Below are positions 16,023-20,920 of a DNA stretch of 20,920 nt, one piece after another. Below the pieces are notes generated by a model. It was not told the DNA's origin and searched no databases. It saw nothing but the letters and a program-made list of their open reading frames with translations. Position 1 is the stretch's first letter, and every line of letters begins with the position of its first letter. Source of the DNA: JAMCRM01 sp041685075 (GTDB taxonomy: Bacteria > Acidobacteriota > Terriglobia > Bryobacterales > Bryobacteraceae); the NCBI GenBank assembly GCA_041685075.1, contig JAWLGN010000067.1, forward strand, positions 1 through 20,920, in the 5' to 3' direction. The translations under genes and the position numbers were made by a program.

Positions 16023-17917
16023 GATTCCTTCTTGTTTGTGTGGCAGCCGGCGCTGCCTTCGGCGCGGACGCCGAAACGCTGCTGAAACAGATCGCGCGCT
16101 ACGAGCATGGCGACCCTCCCGCCGCCGTGCGGGAACTCGATGCACTGGCCTACCGTGCCGCCGGCGACCCGGCTGCCGCCGCCCCTCTCGAGCGGCTGCT
16201 CGTGGCCTTTCTCGAATCCGACGCCACGCCGGCGGCCAAGGATGCCGTGGTCCGCAACCTCAGCATCGTCGGGACCGCGGCCTCCGTTCCGGTTCTTTCC
16301 AGGATGCTCGCCGATCCGAAAACCAGCGACATGGCGCGCTACGCACTCGAGCGCATACCGGCTCCCGAAGCGGCGCAGGCGCTCCGCGGTGCCCTGGCCA
16401 GGACCGATGGCCTGACCAGAATCGGCGTGGTGAACACACTGGGCCGCCGCCGGGACACCGCCTCGGTTCCGTCGATTGCTCCGCTGCTCCGGGCCGGCGA
16501 CCCCGATCTGGCTTCGGCCGCCGCAACGGCCCTCGGAAATATCGGCGGTCCCGAGGCCCGCAAGGCGCTGCTCGAGGCGCCGCAGGACATAGCGGTTGCC
16601 GAGTCGTTGCTGAAAATCGCCGAGCAGGATCTTCGATCCAACCGGCGCGCCGAGGCCGCGGCGATTTACCAGCGCCTGCAAGCCTCCACCCACCCGCCTG
16701 TTCGCACGGCGGCATTGCTCGGCAGCGCGGCCGCCAATCCCCAAGCGGCGCTGCCGGAGCTGCGCGCCATCCTCCGGAAGGCCGAGGATGCCGGCTTGCA
16801 GGCTGCCGCCATCCGCTCGCTTGCCGAAATGCAAAACCCCGAGGCCGGCAAGCTGTTGATGGAAGGCCTCGCCCAGGCCCCCGCGGCCGCGCGCGTCCAA
16901 ATCGTTGCCGCGGTGGACGACCGCCATCAGCCCGGCATGCTGCCGTGGTTCACCAAGGCGGCGGAGGATTCCGAGCTGGCCGTCCGGGTTGCCGCCCTGC
17001 AGGCGCTGGGAACGCACGGCGGCGCGTCCGCCATTCCCCTTCTCGCGGCCCGCGCCGCCTCGGCCGAGGGTTCGGAACGCGAAGCCGCGCGCCTCAGCCT
17101 GGCTCGCGTCCGCGGGCCCGAAACCGATGCCGCCATTCTCTCCGGCATCCGAACCGCGGACCCCGAGGTGAAAGTGGAGTTCATCCGGGCGGCGGGCGAA
17201 CGCGGCATCCGTTCGGCGCCCGAGGTGCTCCTCGAAGCCGCCAAAGACCCGGATACCGCCGTGCGCCAGGAGGCCGTTCGCGCGTTGCGCGAAACCGCCG
17301 CGCCCCCCCATGCGCCCAAACTCATCGCGCTCCTGCAGTCCGCGGGCGCCGAAAGCGAGCGCAAGGAACTGGAGCGCACGGTGGCGGCCGCCATCCGGCG
17401 CTCGCCCAAACCTTCGGTGGAGAGCGTGCTCGCCGCCTGGCGTTCGGAATCCGCTGTTCCCGTGAAGGCTTCCCTGCTCTCCGTAGTGGGTATGATCGGC
17501 GCCGGCGAAGGGCTGCCCATGGTGCGCGAGGCTTTGCAGTCCGGCGACTCCGCGCTCCAGCGCGCTGCCATCCTCTCCATGTCCGAGTGGCCCAACACCA
17601 CTCCCCTGGAAGACCTGCTCCAACTGGCCAAGTCGGGCGGTTCGCTCTCCCAGCGCGTGCTGGCGCTGCGCGGCTACGTCAACCTTGTCCGCCTCCCCTC
17701 CAGCCGCACGCCGGCCGAAAGCGCCCGGCTGCTCGCTCCCGCCATGGAAGCCGCGCCGCGCCCGGAGGAAAAGAAACTGGTCCTCGCCGCGCTCCAGCGC
17801 TTCATCTGCCCGGAATCGCTCGAGATGGCCAAAGCTGCGGCCGCCGACCCCGCGGTTGCGGCGGAGGCCAAGCTCGCGGTATCCAATCTGGAACGAGGAC
17901 TCTCTTACAGGCGGTAG
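16010..17917 (+). CDS. Exported HEAT-repeat protein
   Basis: The 635-aa product has a Sec signal (MALVRFLLVCVAAGAAFGA) and is otherwise a stack of helical HEAT repeats. Clear units include AGDPDLASAAATALGNIGG (~residues 162-180), SELAVRVAALQALGTHGG, KDPDTAVRQEAVRALRETA and SGDSALQRAAILSMSEWP. No catalytic domain or heme motif is seen. Such solenoids bind proteins and often accompany exported Gfo/ThuA clusters in Acidobacteriota, Planctomycetota and Verrucomicrobiota. It may hold the periplasmic enzymes of this operon together, but that is inference. The start overlaps the preceding gene by 13 bp, with GAGAG at 16001-16005 as a ribosome binding site. A long open frame crossing it in another frame is a GC-bias shadow. 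Confidence 0.85.
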   Translation: MALVRFLLVCVAAGAAFGADAETLLKQIARYEHGDPPAAVRELDALAYRAAGDPAAAAPLERLLVAFLESDATPAAKDAVVRNLSIVGTAASVPVLSRMLADPKTSDMARYALERIPAPEAAQALRGALARTDGLTRIGVVNTLGRRRDTASVPSIAPLLRAGDPDLASAAATALGNIGGPEARKALLEAPQDIAVAESLLKIAEQDLRSNRRAEAAAIYQRLQASTHPPVRTAALLGSAAANPQAALPELRAILRKAEDAGLQAAAIRSLAEMQNPEAGKLLMEGLAQAPAAARVQIVAAVDDRHQPGMLPWFTKAAEDSELAVRVAALQALGTHGGASAIPLLAARAASAEGSEREAARLSLARVRGPETDAAILSGIRTADPEVKVEFIRAAGERGIRSAPEVLLEAAKDPDTAVRQEAVRALRETAAPPHAPKLIALLQSAGAESERKELERTVAAAIRRSPKPSVESVLAAWRSESAVPVKASLLSVVGMIGAGEGLPMVREALQSGDSALQRAAILSMSEWPNTTPLEDLLQLAKSGGSLSQRVLALRGYVNLVRLPSSRTPAESARLLAPAMEAAPRPEEKKLVLAALQRFICPESLEMAKAAAADPAVAAEAKLAVSNLERGLSYRR

Positions 17918-17925
17918 GCTGGACT

Positions 17926-18573
17926 ATGAAACTGTTCTATCTTTCCCTTCTTGCCGGCGCGCTCGGCGCCGCGGAACTGGTACCGGTTCCTTTGGAACTA
18001 CCCAAACCGATGTTCGAGGGGACGCCCCAGAACTTGAAGGTTCCCAATCTGGAGCCGCCCCGGAAAGGGCCGCGCCCTCCCTTTCTCGCTCCCGCGGGTA
18101 CGGTCAACGTGGCTCGCAATAGACCCGTTTCGAGTTCCACTTCCGATCCCGCCATCGGCGAAATCGCGCTGGTGACCGACGGCGACAAGGCCGGGGGCGA
18201 CGGCTCCTACGTCGAACTCGGCCCCGGCGTGCAGCATGTCACCATCGATCTGGGCGCGCCCCACACCATCTACGGCATGCTTCTCTGGCACTACCATAAG
18301 CAGCCGCGGGTCTATAACGACGTCGTAGTTCAAGTCGCGGCCGATCCCGATTTCATCGAAGACGTTCACGTCATCTTCAATAACGACCACGACAACTCGG
18401 CCGGCTTCGGCATCGGCTCCGATAAGAACTACATCGAGACGGCCGAGGGCAAACTCATCGACGCTCGCGGCGTCCTGGGTCGTTACGTTCGCCTCTACTC
18501 CCACGGCAGCAACGCCGCCGCAGAGAATCACTACGTCGAAGTCGAGGTATACGGAAAGCCTGTTTCGCAATGA
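17926..18573 (+). CDS. Exported F5/8 type C (discoidin)-like protein
   Basis: The 215-aa product begins with a short Sec signal (MKLFYLSLLAGALGA). A proline-rich linker runs to about residue 58. Residues ~61-213 look like a single discoidin or F5/8C beta-sandwich: NVARNRPVSSSTSDP, then ALVTDGDK, YVELGPGVQHVTIDLGAPHTI, and the closing GRYVRLYSHGS with HYVEVEVYG. Such domains bind glycans or other surface ligands. The start is 8 bp after the HEAT gene stop and the stop overlaps the next start as ATGA, so it belongs to the operon. The reading frame extends far upstream through the HEAT gene, but only this part has family features and a signal peptide. A role as a carbohydrate-binding accessory protein is likely but unproven. 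Confidence 0.85.
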   Translation: MKLFYLSLLAGALGAAELVPVPLELPKPMFEGTPQNLKVPNLEPPRKGPRPPFLAPAGTVNVARNRPVSSSTSDPAIGEIALVTDGDKAGGDGSYVELGPGVQHVTIDLGAPHTIYGMLLWHYHKQPRVYNDVVVQVAADPDFIEDVHVIFNNDHDNSAGFGIGSDKNYIETAEGKLIDARGVLGRYVRLYSHGSNAAAENHYVEVEVYGKPVSQ

Positions 18574-19907
18574 GATGGGCGCAGGTCTGTGCCGTCGCGG
18601 CGATCGCCGCGCTGCTGCGCCTGCCGCATCTCTCCGAAAGGCCGATGCACGCCGATGAGGCCGTCCTCGCCTACAAGCTGGGCACCCTGCTCGAAGAGCG
18701 CACCTGGTCGTATGATCCGCGAGACCATCACGGCCCCGTGTTGCTCTACGCCACGGCGCCGGCGGCGCGCATCGCGGGCGCCGGCTCCTGGCGCACTCTG
18801 ACCGAGCCGATCTTGCGGTTCGTCCCGGCCCTCGCCGGAACCGCTCTGGCCGCGGTAACGGCGCTCGCCTGGCCCGTTGGCGGCCTGTTCGTGGCGCTCT
18901 CACCGGCGATGGTGTTCCATAGCGTCTATTACATCCCGGAGATGTTCCTGGTGCTCTTTACCGCGTCGTGTGTCCTCGCGGTGCGCCGGTATGCCGGCGA
19001 GCGCCGTGCCCGGTGGATGGTGCTCGCGGGCATCTTCGCGGGACTGATGTACGCCACCAAGGAGACCGCCGTGATCGCCCTGGCCTGCCTGGCCTTTGCC
19101 GCTCTCCTGCGCCCCCCGGCGGCGCACCTGGTCTACGCGGTCCTGGCCGCCCTGGCAACGGCTGCGCTGCTGCTCACTCCTGCCGGGCTGGTGGACTCCG
19201 TCGCGGGCCTGTTCACGGTCTGGATCCGCCGCGCCATCGGGCCCTCGCTGCACACGCATCCACCCTGGTTCTACCTCGGACTGCTCGCGCGCACCGAGCT
19301 TCCCATCCTGCTGGGAGCCGCCGCGGCGGTTTTCATCCGGCCGCGCGAACGCACCCTCGGCATCTTCGCCCTCCTGATGCTCGCGGTCTACTCGCTGCTG
19401 CCGTACAAGACCCCGTGGTCCATCATGAGCGCCTTCTGGGCGCTTGCGGCGCTCGCCGGAGCCACAGCGGAAAGCGCGCTGCGGCGGCATCCGCGCGCCG
19501 CCGGCGCCGTCACCCTCGCCGCCGCCGCTGCGCTGTTCTGGCCAGCCCCGGCCGCCGTCTGGACCTATGCCGGCACGCACCCGGATATCCGCCGCATCGC
19601 TTCCGACCTCGAGCGCTTCGGCAACGGCGTGCGCGTCCAGGTCATCAGCCAACAGAACGTCTGGCCCCTGCCCTGGTATCTGCGGCCTTTTCCCAACGCC
19701 GGCTACCTGCGCGAGGTCCCGCCGGGCGCCCCGCTCGCGCCCGTCGTTCTGGCGACGCCCGAAATGGAGGAGCAGATCACCGTCGCCCTCTACGAAGCGC
19801 CGCCGCCCGGCAAGCGCGAGATGTACCTTAGCATCTGGCAAGACCAGCGCTGGCTACGCCCGGGTGTGGAGCTGCGGGGATTCGCCAGCCGCCGGCTCTA
19901 CGAATAG
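18570..19907 (+). CDS. Agl23-like (TIGR03663-type) polytopic membrane protein, GT-C-like
   Basis: The 445-aa product is strongly hydrophobic with about ten membrane segments, for example residues 4-18, ~90-125, ~150-205 and ~235-325. After the first segment comes ERPMHADEAVLAYK, then YDPRDHHGPVLLY. This first-loop acidic pair (D29-E30) and the D-P-x-x-H-H-G-P element match the TIGR03663 family, called flippase activity-associated Agl23 in archaea. The layout also matches GT-C glycosyltransferases of the ArnT/PMT type, whose first outer loop holds the catalytic acid. YKTPWSIM marks a further conserved loop. It may transfer a sugar from a lipid carrier outside the membrane, or help lipid-linked sugar flipping. 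It is last in the operon, coupled by ATGA to the discoidin-like gene. Confidence 0.8.
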   Translation: MRWAQVCAVAAIAALLRLPHLSERPMHADEAVLAYKLGTLLEERTWSYDPRDHHGPVLLYATAPAARIAGAGSWRTLTEPILRFVPALAGTALAAVTALAWPVGGLFVALSPAMVFHSVYYIPEMFLVLFTASCVLAVRRYAGERRARWMVLAGIFAGLMYATKETAVIALACLAFAALLRPPAAHLVYAVLAALATAALLLTPAGLVDSVAGLFTVWIRRAIGPSLHTHPPWFYLGLLARTELPILLGAAAAVFIRPRERTLGIFALLMLAVYSLLPYKTPWSIMSAFWALAALAGATAESALRRHPRAAGAVTLAAAAALFWPAPAAVWTYAGTHPDIRRIASDLERFGNGVRVQVISQQNVWPLPWYLRPFPNAGYLREVPPGAPLAPVVLATPEMEEQITVALYEAPPPGKREMYLSIWQDQRWLRPGVELRGFASRRLYE

Positions 19908-19926
19908 CTTCGGCGCTGCCAGCGAG

Positions 19927-20920
19927 CTACACCGCCGCCATTCCGTCCGCGCCAGCCTGCGCCTCGATCCGCTTGCCGTCCGCCCACAACTCCGAAGCCG
20001 GACCCGGCAGCCAGAACGTGCCCGCGGCCGCCAGCGGCGCCAGGCCCCGCCGCGCGCGGCGCGGGCCGTTGGCCATGGTACGGCGGGCGTCCGCGCTGAC
20101 GCTCACACGCCGCGGCGAGTGCGCCAGAACCTTGCCCGCGAACTCGAGCGAACTCCCGTCGCCCATCACGTAGCCCGTCACCCTGCCGGCGCCATCGGTT
20201 CGGACCACGGCCATCAGGGCATCGGTCTTGAGCGGACCGGCCACGACCGCCCTGCCGCGCTCGCCCGCTTCGGGTTGCCAGAGCACCAGGTCGCGAAAAC
20301 CATTGCCTTCCACCCACAGGCTGGCCGCCAACGGATGGCCCTCCACCACAGGCCCGCGCCGCATGGCCGGCTGCCGGGCGTCCTTGCGCCAGGCGGCCGC
20401 CGCGGCCAGGAAGCGCAGCCGCACACCCCGGCGACTCACCCGCAACAGACCCAGCCGCACCTCGCGCCGGTGCGGGCTTTGGACAACCTGGAACTCGTGC
20501 CGGGGCGCCGCCGGCTCCAGAAACGCGATCCCGCACCGCGCCTCCTCGCCCTCGATCAGGAACGGACGCTCCAGCGTTCCCTCGCCGCCTATCGAGAGCG
20601 CCTCCGTGTACCACTGCCAGTGATAGTCCTGCTCGCCCGCGTCTTTCTGGATATCATCGGCCAGCACCACGTAGGGAGCCGGCCCCTGCTTGACGAACAG
20701 GACGCAGCGGTTGGCGCGCTCGGCCGGTGTTGCATCCGGAATCGAGCGGTCGGCATAGGAGAGCCGCGCGTCGCCGCGAACGTAATCGGCGAAGTGCCCC
20801 AGCCCGACTCCTGTCATCAGTCCGAACAGCGAGCCGTCGTCGCCGGCCGAGCCGCTGCGGTCCCTGGCCGGCATGCCGCCCTCCCCGACAATCACGATGT
20901 TGTGCTCGAAATCCACTCCG
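19927..20920 (-). CDS. Heparinase II/III-like protein, C-terminal part (5' partial)
   Basis: The frame is open to the right edge, so the N-terminal catalytic toroid lies outside the window; a GTG at 20916 is not a believable start. The visible ~330 residues match the C-terminal beta-sheet domain of heparinase II/III-like enzymes: GVGLGHFADYVRGDARLSY, an early acidic and aromatic stretch, then ANRCVLFVKQGPAPYVVLADD with HWQWYTEA, followed by beta-rich sequence. Family members cleave uronate-containing polysaccharides such as heparan, alginate or pectin-like glycans, or are exported lyase-like proteins of unknown target. It converges with the Agl23-like gene across 19 bp, so it belongs to another transcript. 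The catalytic Tyr/His/Arg of the toroid cannot be checked here. Confidence 0.75.
   Translation of the reverse strand, partial: GVDFEHNIVIVGEGGMPARDRSGSAGDDGSLFGLMTGVGLGHFADYVRGDARLSYADRSIPDATPAERANRCVLFVKQGPAPYVVLADDIQKDAGEQDYHWQWYTEALSIGGEGTLERPFLIEGEEARCGIAFLEPAAPRHEFQVVQSPHRREVRLGLLRVSRRGVRLRFLAAAAAWRKDARQPAMRRGPVVEGHPLAASLWVEGNGFRDLVLWQPEAGERGRAVVAGPLKTDALMAVVRTDGAGRVTGYVMGDGSSLEFAGKVLAHSPRRVSVSADARRTMANGPRRARRGLAPLAAAGTFWLPGPASELWADGKRIEAQAGADGMAAV

Noticed and set aside
15809..17623. A 604-codon antisense frame opposite oxidoreductase 2 and the HEAT gene
   Set aside because: It is Gly/Arg-rich without recognisable domains and lies opposite two well-supported genes; long antisense frames are expected at this base composition.
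16036..17925. Long open + strand frame across the HEAT gene, continuous with the discoidin-like gene
   Set aside because: The translation is arginine- and proline-rich low-complexity sequence typical of a shifted frame in GC-rich DNA. Family features and a signal peptide begin only at ATG 17926.
1..20920. CRISPR arrays, insertion sequences, integrases, tRNA or rRNA genes
   Set aside because: No regularly spaced short repeats, transposase-like product, terminal inverted repeats or recognisable structural RNA were seen; the only tandem repeats are protein-level domains.

Overview
The window looks like a piece of a chromosome from the Acidobacteriota, most likely the Bryobacterales/Solibacter group. 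The clues are a C-terminal domain resembling the Solibacter-type TIGR03437 domain on a large Ig-repeat protein, an Oar-like TonB-dependent receptor with a carboxypeptidase-regulatory N-terminus and no SusD partner, many exported Gfo/Idh/MocA-type oxidoreductases and HEAT-repeat proteins, and GC-rich coding sequence throughout. This placement is inference from protein style; no rRNA or tRNA gene is present.

Left part (1-8241, + strand). Two very large exported proteins are encoded in tandem. The first, cut at the left window edge, ends a cohesin-like fold, then carries seven ~95-residue Ig-like repeats that each keep an exact C-X12-C cysteine pair, a putative-Ig domain and a TIGR03437-like C-terminus. 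The second (1613 aa from the preferred start) has a signal peptide, an N-terminal part like PcRGLX/YetA-type polysaccharide lyases, a helical (alpha/alpha toroid-like) region, FN3, two invasin-like Ig domains, a Kelch-type propeller and a C-terminal dockerin with two calcium-loop repeats. A strong hairpin with a T-rich tail closes this unit.

Middle and right (8240-19907). An IclR-family regulator on the - strand is divergent from a + strand cluster: TonB-dependent receptor, Gfo/Idh/MocA oxidoreductase 1, ThuA-like protein, Gfo/Idh/MocA oxidoreductase 2, HEAT-repeat protein, F5/8C (discoidin)-like protein, and an Agl23-like multi-pass GT-C-type membrane protein. From oxidoreductase 1 onward, neighbouring genes abut, overlap by 4 or 13 bases, or are separated by 8 bases, so they are probably one translationally coupled operon. 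Every product appears exported or membrane-bound: two Tat-type signals, three Sec-type signals, one outer-membrane barrel and one polytopic membrane protein. The ThuA plus Gfo pairing recalls the 3-keto-disaccharide chemistry of ThuA/ThuB, here apparently moved to the periplasm.

Right edge (19927-20920, - strand). The C-terminal part of a heparinase II/III-like protein converges on the operon. Taken together the window reads as an accessory glycan or glycoside-processing region; the actual substrate cannot be read from sequence alone.
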